NCBI GenBank assembly: GCA_004356415.1
Contig: SMWN01000149.1
Span: 1 to 9,638, forward strand
DNA length: 9,638 nt
Reading direction: 5' to 3'
Source of the DNA: Gammaproteobacteria bacterium
Lineage (GTDB): Bacteria > Pseudomonadota > Gammaproteobacteria > Eutrophobiales > Eutrophobiaceae
Shown here piece after piece: positions 1 to 6,700 of this stretch; position 1 is the first letter of the stretch; every line of letters starts with the position of its first letter. The position numbers were made by a program, and so were the translations under genes. The notes below the pieces were generated by a model. The model made no database searches and was not told the origin of the DNA. It worked only from the letters and a program-made list of their open reading frames with translations.

Positions 1-9
1 GCTGGTTCT

Positions 10-14
10 CTCCT
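10..14 (-). promoter_or_regulatory. Ribosome binding site of the next gene (probably rpmF), gene itself outside the window
   Basis: On the minus strand AGGAG lies just after the yceD stop codon (TAG, 17-19), with nine bases left before the window edge. This is the right distance for a start codon at or just beyond position 1. In gammaproteobacteria yceD is followed by rpmF (ribosomal protein L32), so rpmF is the expected neighbour. That identity is inferred from synteny only, because no rpmF codon is visible. Confidence 0.55.
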
Positions 15-16
15 AA

Positions 17-541
17 CTATTTACGTAATTTTAAATTCTTTAACTCAGCAAAAGGATTTACTTTTGCAATTCGTTCCCGCCCAGATTTATTTTCTATTGG
101 TTTATCTGCTGCCGGGCACGTCTTCTCTCCGTGTAGCGCGACCAAAGGCATGACCAACAATAATTCATCTTCTACGAAGTCCTGTAGTTTCACAGATACT
201 CCCGACTCTATATATGGCTCAAACTGAGCAGGTAGTGACTCTGCTTCTGCCTCATTACTGACAATAGCCATATTAACAATTCCACCTACCTGGCGCTGCA
301 TTGGTTGCAAACAACGTTGACAAACCATAGGCAGCATTGCTTCAAGCTCCACGACAACGCAAAATAGACGACTTTCATCATCCCTGGAGAATTTCAGCCT
401 GAATGACACTTGCCCGCCTGGATCGGCTTCCAATAACGCATTGACACGCGCTAATTGATGCAGATCATAACTCCCTGAAAGCGCTTTACCAATCTTCGCA
501 AGGCGCATTGGATCGATCGTTTCCGGCAGCTCAGATGGCAT
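17..541 (-). CDS. yceD: YceD family (DUF177) 23S rRNA accumulation protein
   Basis: This is a small cytosolic protein of the YceD/DUF177 family, which is linked to 23S rRNA accumulation in bacteria and plastids and is usually encoded just before rpmF. The family signs are an LPETIDPMRLA N-terminus, a CQRC pair (C74 and C77 from the chosen start), an acidic VEDELLLVMPLV stretch and a C-terminal NPFAELKNLK motif like the NPFAVLASLK of E. coli. Only one later Cys remains (KTCP). From ATG 539-541 it has 174 residues, close to the 173 of E. coli. Upstream in-frame starts are ATG 560-562 (7 residues longer) and TTG 578-580 (13 longer). None of the three has a clear Shine-Dalgarno sequence, so I chose by length and by alignment of the LP-x-TIDP segment. 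The gene is divergent from maf, as in E. coli. Confidence 0.9.
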   Translation of the reverse strand: MPSELPETIDPMRLAKIGKALSGSYDLHQLARVNALLEADPGGQVSFRLKFSRDDESRLFCVVVELEAMLPMVCQRCLQPMQRQVGGIVNMAIVSNEAEAESLPAQFEPYIESGVSVKLQDFVEDELLLVMPLVALHGEKTCPAADKPIENKSGRERIAKVNPFAELKNLKLRK

Positions 542-551
542 CAGGCGGCAG

Positions 552-580
552 AGTGTATCCATACAAGGTATCACTGTCAA
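552..580 (-). promoter_or_regulatory. Candidate sigma70 promoter for yceD (TTGACA-N17-TACACT)
   Basis: On the minus strand a perfect -35 box TTGACA (575-580) is followed after exactly 17 bases by TACACT (552-557), which matches four of six -10 positions. Transcription would start near 545, only a few bases before ATG 541, giving an almost leaderless message. This fits the absence of a Shine-Dalgarno sequence at that ATG. If translation starts at 562 or 580 instead, the match is intragenic and probably chance. Confidence 0.4.
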
Positions 581-608
581 AATATTACAATTTTTTCTAA
601 CTAAGCCA

Positions 609-638
609 TTGACTTGACTGGCAATTATCGGCTGTAAT
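609..638 (+). promoter_or_regulatory. Candidate promoter for maf (TTGACT-N18-TGTAAT)
   Basis: TTGACT (609-614, five of six matches to -35) and TGTAAT (633-638, five of six matches to -10) are 18 bases apart in the gap between the divergent yceD and maf genes. A start near 645 would give a leader of about 50 bases ahead of the maf ribosome binding site. This rests on pattern matching only. Confidence 0.4.
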
Positions 639-681
639 CAGGCCTCTAACACATAATCCTGAATATAGCCGGGACATAACT

Positions 682-686
682 AAAGG
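682..686 (+). promoter_or_regulatory. Ribosome binding site supporting an ATT start for maf
   Basis: AAAGG is followed by eight bases and then ATT at 695-697, the first codon that makes sense for the Maf N-terminus. The in-frame stop TAA at 677-679 lies just upstream, and none of the codons between it and the conserved LILASSSP segment is ATG, GTG or TTG. The well-placed site is the main reason to put the start here rather than at GTG 824. Confidence 0.55.
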
Positions 687-694
687 TAAATATC

Positions 695-1270
695 ATTAAT
701 CTCATTCTTGCATCATCCTCGCCCCACCGCCGTGGCCTGCTGGAAAGACTCGAAATTCCCTTCGAATGTGAGTCACCTGATATCAATGAATCACAGCAAG
801 ACAATGAGACGCCCACAGAGCTTGTGATAAGACTGGCAGAAGCCAAGGCCAGGGCAATTGCCCCAGTGCATCCAGAGTCACTGATCATTGGCTCGGATCA
901 AGTCGCTGTTGCAAATGATGAAATTCTGACTAAACCCGGCAACCACAACAATGCCAGGGCCCAATTAAGAAAAATCAGTCACCAGTCTGTCAATTTTCTT
1001 ACGGGCCTTTGCGTCATCAACACCGCCAGCAACAGAATACAAAAAGACTGGATAAATTATACCGTGCATTTCCGTGATCTGACAGAGGACGAAATAGAAC
1101 GGTATCTTCTTATGGAAACACCTTATGATTGTGCGGGCAGCTTCAAGTCCGAAGGCTACGGTATCTCCCTGGTTCAACGCTTTGAGGGAGAAGATCCCAC
1201 AAGTCTGATTGGCTTGCCTCTTATCCGTTTATCTGAAATGCTAAGGAACGAACATCAGGATATCCCCTGA
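695..1270 (+). CDS. yceF: Maf/YceF-type nucleotide pyrophosphatase, apparent ATT start
   Basis: Maf-family proteins hydrolyse non-canonical or modified nucleoside triphosphates; the YceF branch prefers m7GTP. Visible motifs, numbered from the ATT codon, are LILASSSPHRR (3-13, the phosphate-binding SPxRR loop), IIGSDQV (64-70, with the catalytic Asp at 68), a TKPG segment and FKSEGYG (150-156). At 191 residues it is close to E. coli YceF (194). The next usable start in frame is GTG 824, which would delete 43 residues including the SPxRR loop, so a gene call from there is almost certainly truncated. The upstream frame is intact and family-like, so I read it as real coding sequence starting at ATT, the codon also used by E. 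coli infC and pcnB. An ATG-to-ATT mutation or a base-call error remains possible. It is divergent from yceD and converges on sppA with a 36-base gap. Confidence 0.9.
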   Translation: MNLILASSSPHRRGLLERLEIPFECESPDINESQQDNETPTELVIRLAEAKARAIAPVHPESLIIGSDQVAVANDEILTKPGNHNNARAQLRKISHQSVNFLTGLCVINTASNRIQKDWINYTVHFRDLTEDEIERYLLMETPYDCAGSFKSEGYGISLVQRFEGEDPTSLIGLPLIRLSEMLRNEHQDIP

Positions 1271-1306
1271 TTTCTGATTGACCTCTTAATAAGACCAGTT
1301 TTCTAT

Positions 1307-2263
1307 TTATCTAATATCAAATCCCGTCAGCGTTGTGCCTATCGCACGGGCAAATGTCGCACCAATCTCGTTGGCAAACCGATCCAGAAATGATTCCCGC
1401 TTGGTAAAATCAACAATTTCTTCAACGCCAATTACTTCTCTCGCAACATAACCTGCACTGCCTAGCGCATCCACAAGTCCTAATGCTATTGACTGTTCTC
1501 CCGTCCAGATTAAACCTGAAAAAATCTTTTCATCATTAGCAAGCCTATCACCACGACCTTTCATGACTGCATCAACAAATTGCTGATGTATATCAGTCAA
1601 CAATGTTTCAACATGCTCGACGTCTTCTGCCTTCAATGGAGAGAAAGGATCAAGAAATCCTTTATTCTTCCCTGCATGTAATAATCGGCGTTCGATGCCC
1701 AGTTTTTCAATAGAATCGACAAATCCAAAACCTGACATAATTACACCGATCGAGCCAACAACACTGGCTTTGTCCGCATAAATCTTGTCTGCTGCTGCAG
1801 CGATGTAATATCCTCCTGAGGCACATACATCAGTAATGACCGAATAAATTGGAATATCAGGATATTCATCTCGTAACCTGTAAATTTCGTCATTCACGTA
1901 GCCGGCTTGTACCGGGCTCCCACCAGGACTATTGATTCTTAAAATAATACCTGCCGTGTTTTTGTCTTCAAAAGCAGCGCGTAAGCCACTGACAATGTAA
2001 TCTGCACTCGCCTCTGAATCAGCTGAAATTATCCCGGATATATCAATCAAAGCGGTATGTTTTTCGCCGCCCAATGAGGGGCCATCTATGCCACCGACAA
2101 GATAATAAATTGTAAAAATTGAAATATAACCAACCATAAACAGCTTGAAAAATACGCTCCATCGTCTTGCCCGCCGTTGTTCAGTGATGGCTTCCGATGC
2201 TATTTTATTCACCAGTGCTCGCTCAAATTCCGCCTGATGATGACTGGATTGTTGTTCACTCAT
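1307..2263 (-). CDS. sppA: S49 family signal peptide peptidase-like serine protease (short SppA type)
   Basis: This is a membrane-anchored protease of the SppA clan, thought to degrade cleaved signal peptides and other membrane peptides with a Ser-Lys dyad. The 318-residue form is the short, single-repeat type. A cytosolic N-terminus rich in charge (RRARRW, 31-35) precedes one transmembrane segment (about 37-57), and the catalytic domain follows. Visible motifs are INSPGGSP (110-117), CASGGYYIA (147-155, nucleophile S149), GSIGVIMSGFGF (170-181) and GKNKGFLDPFSPL. K201 lies 52 residues after S149, the spacing of the Bacillus subtilis SppA dyad (S147/K199). I chose ATG 2261-2263, preceded by AGAGGGT at 2274-2280. 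The frame is open up to a TTG at 2305, but those 14 residues look non-coding. The gene follows rluC and the HAD remnant in the Pseudomonas-like order and probably shared their transcript. Confidence 0.93.
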   Translation of the reverse strand: MSEQQSSHHQAEFERALVNKIASEAITEQRRARRWSVFFKLFMVGYISIFTIYYLVGGIDGPSLGGEKHTALIDISGIISADSEASADYIVSGLRAAFEDKNTAGIILRINSPGGSPVQAGYVNDEIYRLRDEYPDIPIYSVITDVCASGGYYIAAAADKIYADKASVVGSIGVIMSGFGFVDSIEKLGIERRLLHAGKNKGFLDPFSPLKAEDVEHVETLLTDIHQQFVDAVMKGRGDRLANDEKIFSGLIWTGEQSIALGLVDALGSAGYVAREVIGVEEIVDFTKRESFLDRFANEIGATFARAIGTTLTGFDIR

Positions 2264-2305
2264 TTTATGCCTAACCCTCTGTAAATATAATGATGTCAAA
2301 TACAA

Positions 2306-2506
2306 CTAATAACAATTATAGCTATAAATACTCTGTAATTTCAGTAATGTCATGTACAACGCCAATTGACGAACTTTGTTGCAACCGTTTGGTGCTATGA
2401 TACATGCTTCTGAATCGGCCAATGTGCCACACCAATTAAAAACTAATAACTGGTATTTCTTAGCAACTGGTTTATCCATTCGTCTATGCAAAGACAAACA
2501 AGTCAC
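2306..2506 (-). pseudogene. Remnant of a HAD-superfamily phosphatase gene (motif I only, active site lost)
   Basis: The 66-codon frame starts at a GTG overlapping the rluC stop (GTGA) or, more naturally, at ATG ten codons in (MDKPVAKKYQL). Residues 19-33 read YQLLVFNWCGTLADS, clearly HAD motif I (FDxDGTLxDS). Both catalytic aspartates are replaced: the nucleophile by Asn (24) and the acid/base Asp by Cys (26). After SEACIIAPN the family likeness ends, and motifs II-IV, the cap and about 150 further residues expected of the family are missing. A HAD phosphatase gene lies between rluC and sppA in Pseudomonas, so position and sequence agree. I read it as a pseudogene shortened by deletion. A retained short peptide cannot be excluded, but it cannot be a HAD enzyme. 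Confidence 0.8.
2315..2320 (-). promoter_or_regulatory. Candidate -10 box (TATAAT) for sppA
   Basis: A perfect TATAAT on the minus strand sits in an AT-rich stretch inside the tail of the decayed HAD gene, next to the 12-bp palindrome TTATAGCTATAA. A start near 2308 would give a leader of about 45 bases to the sppA ATG. No good -35 box is visible at 16-18 bases. A new promoter here would free sppA from rluC transcription after decay of the gene between them; this is speculative. Confidence 0.3.
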
Positions 2507-3453
2507 ACCAAATTTTTCAGGAATTGATCCAGTTCGTCTGGCAGCGACGCCTTTAGTTCAATTTGTTTGCCTATGCCTGGCATTTCAAAAGACAACGTTT
2601 CAGCATGCAGGAACAACCTTTTGAGTCCTAATTTTTTCATCGCACCATTAAATTCCCAATCACCATATTTCTCATCGCCGGCCAATGGGTGATCGATATA
2701 GGCAGCATGCACCCTGATCTGATGCGTTCTCCCCGTCACTAATTCAATACGAGAAAGCGAGGCGACACGAAAACGCTCCTGTATATGAAAATGTGTTAGT
2801 GCTTGTTTGCCTGCGTTGTCGACCCTGACCATTCGATCGCCCGATTCTGTACTCACTTTGTTCAGTGGCACATCAACTGTCCGCATGGTTTCCGTTAATT
2901 GGCCCTTCAAAAGCGCGAGATAGTTTTTTTTAACGTGGCCAGTTTTTAAGATGTCATGCATCCCTCTCAGAGTTTTGTGGTCTTTTGCAATGAGTAAACA
3001 TCCTGATGTTGCCCTGTCCAGGCGGTGAATTAACTCAAGAAAGTCTGTTTCAGGTCGTTGTACCCGCAGGATCTCAATCACACCATATTGGACTCCACTG
3101 CCACTATGAACCGCGATGTTTGAGGGCTTGTTGATGGCGATTAAATAATCATCTTCATAAATAATACTGTTGCCAATTAACTCAGACAGCCTTTCCGGCG
3201 GTCTGGATGGTTTTTCCTGCGTAGAAAGATACATAGGAGGGACTCTGACTGTATCCCCTGTCTGCAGACGGTAATTTTGCTTAATCCTGCCTTTATTGAC
3301 CCGAACTTCACCTTTTCTAATCATTCTGTAGATTCGGGTCCTGGGAAGGCTAGTAAAATAACCTATGAGAAAATTATCCAGGCGCCTGTCAGCGTGATCG
3401 TCATCCACTGTAATGAAGGATACCCCTCGCTGCTCAACTTTTTTGCCTGTCAT
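2503..3453 (-). CDS. rluC: 23S rRNA pseudouridine synthase RluC
   Basis: RluC converts uridines 955, 2504 and 2580 (E. coli numbering) of 23S rRNA to pseudouridine. The 316-residue protein (E. coli 319) has an N-terminal S4 RNA-binding domain (about 23-70, with RIYRMIRKGEVRVNKGRIK) followed by the synthase domain. The catalytic motif is HRLDRATSG (143-151) with Asp146. Other family motifs are INKPSNIAVHSGSG (107-120), GRTHQIRVHAAY and a RLFLHAETLSF segment near the C-terminus. The start is ATG 3451-3453, which aligns with the family N-terminus, but I see no Shine-Dalgarno sequence before it. It is divergent from rne, the usual gammaproteobacterial arrangement, and its stop overlaps the HAD remnant downstream. 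Confidence 0.97.
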   Translation of the reverse strand: MTGKKVEQRGVSFITVDDDHADRRLDNFLIGYFTSLPRTRIYRMIRKGEVRVNKGRIKQNYRLQTGDTVRVPPMYLSTQEKPSRPPERLSELIGNSIIYEDDYLIAINKPSNIAVHSGSGVQYGVIEILRVQRPETDFLELIHRLDRATSGCLLIAKDHKTLRGMHDILKTGHVKKNYLALLKGQLTETMRTVDVPLNKVSTESGDRMVRVDNAGKQALTHFHIQERFRVASLSRIELVTGRTHQIRVHAAYIDHPLAGDEKYGDWEFNGAMKKLGLKRLFLHAETLSFEMPGIGKQIELKASLPDELDQFLKNLV

Positions 3454-3462
3454 AATTGCGGG

Positions 3463-3468
3463 AGTATA
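3463..3468 (-). promoter_or_regulatory. Candidate -10 box (TATACT) close to the rluC start
   Basis: TATACT on the minus strand (five of six matches) lies nine bases before the rluC ATG. A start about seven bases downstream would leave a leader of only a few bases, consistent with the missing Shine-Dalgarno sequence. I see no convincing -35 box, so this is weak. Confidence 0.25.
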
Positions 3469-3714
3469 TCAACATTGTTATATTAGTCGCTGGAATACGG
3501 ACATTTTCGGATATTTCGAACCGCATAGCGGTGTTTCATTACGACAAACGCACTAGCTGATGTTGTGAAGCCGGTAACAACAGTGGTGTTGATGGCAATC
3601 GAGTCATATTTTTTGCCTCCCCACCCCTTCATAACCAGTAAATGCCCGTGAAATGAGCTGGTCGGATCACTTTAACGTTCTGGCTTGAATATTCCAAAAA
3701 GCAGAGGTTTTGCG

Positions 3715-3786
3715 CCAGTATTTGAGAATTTACCAGTACCTGCGAATTTGCCAGTGTCTGAAAATATGCCGATATCTGAGATATTG
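3715..3786 (+). repeat. Four-copy degenerate 18-bp tandem repeat
   Basis: Four exact-period units start at 3715, 3733, 3751 and 3769: CCAGTATTTGAGAATTTA, CCAGTACCTGCGAATTTG, CCAGTGTCTGAAAATATG and CCGATATCTGAGATATTG. The shared core is CC-x-x-TxxxTGxxAxTxT. The array lies about 205-280 bases before the rne start, so it may be in the rne promoter or leader. The period is a multiple of three and the minus strand is open across it, but I do not think it codes. Confidence 0.85.
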
Positions 3787-3788
3787 GC
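3768..3788 (+). promoter_or_regulatory. Hairpin/dyad in the last tandem-repeat unit
   Basis: GCCGATATC-TGA-GATATTGGC has nine-base arms with eight Watson-Crick pairs plus one G-U if transcribed, and a three-base loop. It covers the last 18-bp unit and two bases beyond it. It could be an RNA hairpin in the rne leader or an operator-like dyad. Confidence 0.55.
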
Positions 3789-3828
3789 ATGAATACCGCA
3801 AACAACCTCATAAATATAAGGGTTTAAA

Positions 3829-3857
3829 TATCACTCTACCCGAGGTAATGAGTGATA
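3829..3857 (+). promoter_or_regulatory. Strong hairpin in the rne leader region
   Basis: An eight-base perfect outer stem (TATCACTC with GAGTGATA) encloses a two-base bulge and a four-base inner stem (TACC with GGTA) closed by loop CGA. It lies about 135-163 bases before the rne ATG and has no T-run after it, so it is not an intrinsic terminator. A role in rne autoregulation is inferred from position. Confidence 0.55.
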
Positions 3858-3921
3858 ACAGGCGCTCCCAATAGCCTAGACTGACGTTTCCTGGTGAAAG
3901 ATTCCCAGTAGAACGTTCGTC

Positions 3922-3956
3922 GCATCAGACAGAAGAATGAAGAACCTGTCTGATGC
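3922..3956 (+). promoter_or_regulatory. 11-bp perfect stem-loop just before the rne ribosome binding site
   Basis: GCATCAGACAG (3922-3932) and CTGTCTGATGC (3946-3956) are perfect inverted repeats around a 13-base A-rich loop. The 3' arm ends 21 bases before the AAAGGA ribosome binding site of rne (3978-3983). No T-run follows. It is the strongest dyad in the leader and could be an RNase E target or a structure that keeps the ribosome binding site exposed. Confidence 0.65.
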
Positions 3957-3991
3957 CGTTAATGGTAGAGCGCATACAAAGGAATACAAAA

Positions 3992-6685
3992 ATGAAGAGA
4001 ATGCTGATTAACGCAACTCAGCGCGAAGAGATGCGTGTGGCGCTAGTTGATGGCCAAAAGTTATACGATCTGGATATTGAATCCACAAATCGTACCCAAA
4101 AAAAATCAAATATCTACAAAGGTCGTGTGGTTCGTATCGAACCAAGCCTGGAGGCTGCCTTTATAGATTATGGCGGCAATCGCCACGGTTTCTTACCGCT
4201 CAAGGAAATTTCCCGTAGCCTGTTCAAGAATAAGTCTGATCCCGGTCAGCGTGGTCGCGTTAACATCAAAGATGCGATTGACGAGGGACAGGAATTCATC
4301 GTTCAGATTGAAAAGGAGGAACGTGGCAATAAAGGTGCAGCCCTGACCACAATGATCAGCCTGGCAGGCCGATATATGGTGTTGATGCCTAATAACCCCC
4401 GATCTGGTGGTATCTCACGTCAGATTGAAGGTGCTGATCGTGCCGTGGCACGTGAAGTCATGGGTCAGCTTGATATCCCACAAAATACAGCACTCATTCT
4501 CAGAACCGCTGGAATTGGCAAAGTTAAAGAAGAGTTACAATGGGATACTGATTATCTCGTCACCTTATGGCAGGCCATTGAAAAAGCCGCGACCGAACGC
4601 CCTGCCCCTTACCTCATATATCAGGAAAGCGAGGTGATTATCCGCGCAATTCGAGATTATCTACGCACAGATATCGCAGAAATCTGGATAGATGACAAGG
4701 AAGTTCATCAGCGGAGCCGTGAATTTATGCAACAGGTAATGCCGCATAATCTCCATAAGCTTAAATTCTACGAGGGGGATGATCCGCTTTTTACAAAGTA
4801 TCAGATAGAAAGCCAGATTGAATCAGCCTTCTCAAGGGAAGTACGTTTGCCTTCTGGTGGTTCATTGATCATTGACCATACAGAAGCACTCGTCAGCATT
4901 GATATTAATTCCGCCCGTGCAACCAAGGGGAGTGATATTGAAGAAACTGCGTTCAACACAAACATGGAGGCTGCCGAAGAAATAGCCAGACAATTAAGGT
5001 TACGTGATTTGGGTGGGCTCATTGTGATTGACTTTATTGATATGATGGTCAGCAAAAACCAACGTGAAGTGGAAAATCGTATTAAGGAATGCCTGCGTGT
5101 TGATCGGGCAAGAGTTCAGGTAGGAAAAATATCCTGCTTTGGTTTGTTAGAGATGTCACGACAAAGGCTACGACCTTCATTGGGAGAATCCCGTCATTTA
5201 CCCTGTCCACGTTGTGATGGTCAAGGAACCATCCGGGACATTGAATCAATTTCATTGGCTGTTCTGAGAATTATTGAAGAAGAGGCCATGAAAGACTCCA
5301 CAGCCAAGGTGATTGTTAATTTACCCGTGTCTGCTGCAACCTTCCTCCTGAATGAAAAACGTAAGCCAATCAATGAACTACAACAAAGGCTCGATGTTGA
5401 AATCGTTATTATTCCATCGCCTTCAATGGAGACCCCACAATATCAGGTGCAAAGAGTTCGTTTATCTGAAGCGAGTAGTACTCAACACCAACAAGCAAGT
5501 TACAAGCTTGTTACCGAGATAGAAAATGACGTAAAGGGCTTAGAATTGCGTGCTCATAAAACAGTCGTTGAGCAACCCGCTGTCAAACAAATTATTCCGG
5601 GGAAACCTGTTGTGTCTAAAAGGAAGTCTGTGAAAAAGGCAGGGTTTATTTCAAGATTAATTAAACGATTATTTAGCGCTTCAAAAGAAGACAGCAAAGA
5701 CATAAAAGGAACTGGAAACAGGAAGAGATATACTAGTCGTTCAGATCGTAACCGTAATAGAAATCAAAATAGAACAAACAGGAACTATCGCTCAGAAAAC
5801 CGACAAGGAAATCGATCGGGTAATCGGCAACGTAATTCCAATAGAAAAAATGACCAAAGAACGAAAGCAGGTGCAAATACACCCGCAGATCAAAATATAA
5901 TATCAGAGACTACATCACACACTAGTTCAAATGATGCAAAAAATCCTGATTCAAGAAGTGATATTGGATCATCCCGTCGTGGAAGGAGAGGTGGACGTAG
6001 ACGTTCCAAGGGAAACAGTAACACTGCAAATGCAAGCACGAACGAGCAAGTCGTAAATAATAATGAGCAAGAAGCAGCGAAAGATCAACAAATAATTGAA
6101 ACGCCCAGAGTAAGCGAGAGTGTTGCAAAACCATCTGAAACCACATCCCAACAGGATAGCCAGGTGGTTGATAAACAATTGCCGCAAAATACTCAAGCAG
6201 ATGCAGCGCCATTCACTCAGGTTGTTGCACCACATCCTGACCGGGTTAGCGAAGAAGCCCACAGAAAGAAGCCTGGCAAAATAAATACTGACTCTCAGGA
6301 TAAGCCGACACTTTTTGACCAGCAAGCCAATGACAGCTACATCGCTAAATCATCATCGGTTTCTGAGGCCGATGCAAAAACAACTGAGGTTATGCCACAT
6401 CCTGATAGAGTTTTAGAGGGATCATCAGCAACAAATAATGTGCAAAACGCGCCTACAACAGAGAGAACTAATATAAACCTATCGAAACAGAGGGGAGCTG
6501 GCAAGAACCACATTAACCTAGGTGTCGGTGCTACGGATGATGAGAGATCATTTTTTGATATCGGCGCTTCTGAAAGGATCAAGACAGGTTCAAATGATGG
6601 CAATATCCGGGACAACAATACCGCTGAGACAAGTGCCCGGGTTCACCAAGCAATGCAGTCTAAAACGGAAGAAGGCAAAAACTAG
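3992..6685 (+). CDS. rne: Ribonuclease E, degradosome scaffold endonuclease
   Basis: RNase E cuts single-stranded RNA in mRNA decay and in rRNA and tRNA maturation, and organises the degradosome at the inner membrane. The 897-residue protein starts MKRMLINATQ, as in E. coli, with AAAGGA (3978-3983) eight bases upstream; ATG 3953 in the same frame would only add 13 unfamiliar residues. The catalytic half contains the S1 domain (about 38-120), RLPSGGS, the catalytic aspartates D304 (IDINSARAT) and D347 (IDFIDM), and the zinc-link CPRC (C405, C408); each is one residue later than in E. coli. The C-terminal half is low in complexity: an amphipathic helix GFISRLIKRLFSA (551-563) resembling the membrane-targeting segment, Arg/Asn-rich RNA-binding stretches (about 576-625 and 662-673), then acidic and Gln-rich sequence with a duplicated PHPDRV motif (747-752 and 802-807). 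Partner-binding sites cannot be assigned by eye. Confidence 0.98.
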   Translation: MKRMLINATQREEMRVALVDGQKLYDLDIESTNRTQKKSNIYKGRVVRIEPSLEAAFIDYGGNRHGFLPLKEISRSLFKNKSDPGQRGRVNIKDAIDEGQEFIVQIEKEERGNKGAALTTMISLAGRYMVLMPNNPRSGGISRQIEGADRAVAREVMGQLDIPQNTALILRTAGIGKVKEELQWDTDYLVTLWQAIEKAATERPAPYLIYQESEVIIRAIRDYLRTDIAEIWIDDKEVHQRSREFMQQVMPHNLHKLKFYEGDDPLFTKYQIESQIESAFSREVRLPSGGSLIIDHTEALVSIDINSARATKGSDIEETAFNTNMEAAEEIARQLRLRDLGGLIVIDFIDMMVSKNQREVENRIKECLRVDRARVQVGKISCFGLLEMSRQRLRPSLGESRHLPCPRCDGQGTIRDIESISLAVLRIIEEEAMKDSTAKVIVNLPVSAATFLLNEKRKPINELQQRLDVEIVIIPSPSMETPQYQVQRVRLSEASSTQHQQASYKLVTEIENDVKGLELRAHKTVVEQPAVKQIIPGKPVVSKRKSVKKAGFISRLIKRLFSASKEDSKDIKGTGNRKRYTSRSDRNRNRNQNRTNRNYRSENRQGNRSGNRQRNSNRKNDQRTKAGANTPADQNIISETTSHTSSNDAKNPDSRSDIGSSRRGRRGGRRRSKGNSNTANASTNEQVVNNNEQEAAKDQQIIETPRVSESVAKPSETTSQQDSQVVDKQLPQNTQADAAPFTQVVAPHPDRVSEEAHRKKPGKINTDSQDKPTLFDQQANDSYIAKSSSVSEADAKTTEVMPHPDRVLEGSSATNNVQNAPTTERTNINLSKQRGAGKNHINLGVGATDDERSFFDIGASERIKTGSNDGNIRDNNTAETSARVHQAMQSKTEEGKN

Positions 6686-6700
6686 AGACAGGTCTTGCTA

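Larger units (their letters stand above)
3454..3991 (+). other. rluC-rne divergent intergenic region, likely holding the rne leader
   Basis: This gap carries no supported gene. From left to right it holds a small hairpin ACCGC-ATA-GCGGT (about 3521-3533), a run of T followed by C-rich sequence (about 3608-3629), a four-copy 18-bp tandem repeat (3715-3786), an AT-rich box (3811-3830) and two further strong dyads before the rne start. In E. coli a leader of about 360 bases upstream of rne folds into hairpins through which RNase E cuts and represses its own mRNA. The length and structure here fit a similar role, but I cannot align this region to that leader. I found no convincing sigma70 promoter for rne. 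Confidence 0.6.

Noticed and set aside
646..888. Minus-strand frame overlapping the maf N-terminus
   Set aside because: It is Ser/Leu-rich with no family likeness, and the plus strand carries clear Maf sequence here.
1271..1306. Searched the maf/sppA convergent gap for a bidirectional terminator
   Set aside because: Only the short palindrome TCTTAATAAGA is present, with no GC-rich stem and T-run.
2303..2305. TTG start for sppA giving 14 extra residues
   Set aside because: The added sequence MYLTSLYLQRVRHK lacks a ribosome binding site and overlaps the HAD remnant; ATG 2261-2263 has AGAGGGT upstream.
3715..3786. Tandem array considered as a CRISPR
   Set aside because: The units are directly adjacent with no spacers, and the unit is only 18 bp.
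3629..3811. Minus-strand 60-codon frame covering the 18-bp repeats, giving six-residue repeats such as LVNSQI/LANSQV
   Set aside because: It has no Shine-Dalgarno sequence, no recognisable protein features and low complexity; the open frame follows from the 18-bp period and AT-rich repeats lacking stops in that frame.
5922..6618. Several open frames antisense to the 3' half of rne (5922-6212, 5969-6325, 6337-6618)
   Set aside because: They are shadows of the low-complexity rne tail, have no homologous look, and overlap each other and a certain gene.
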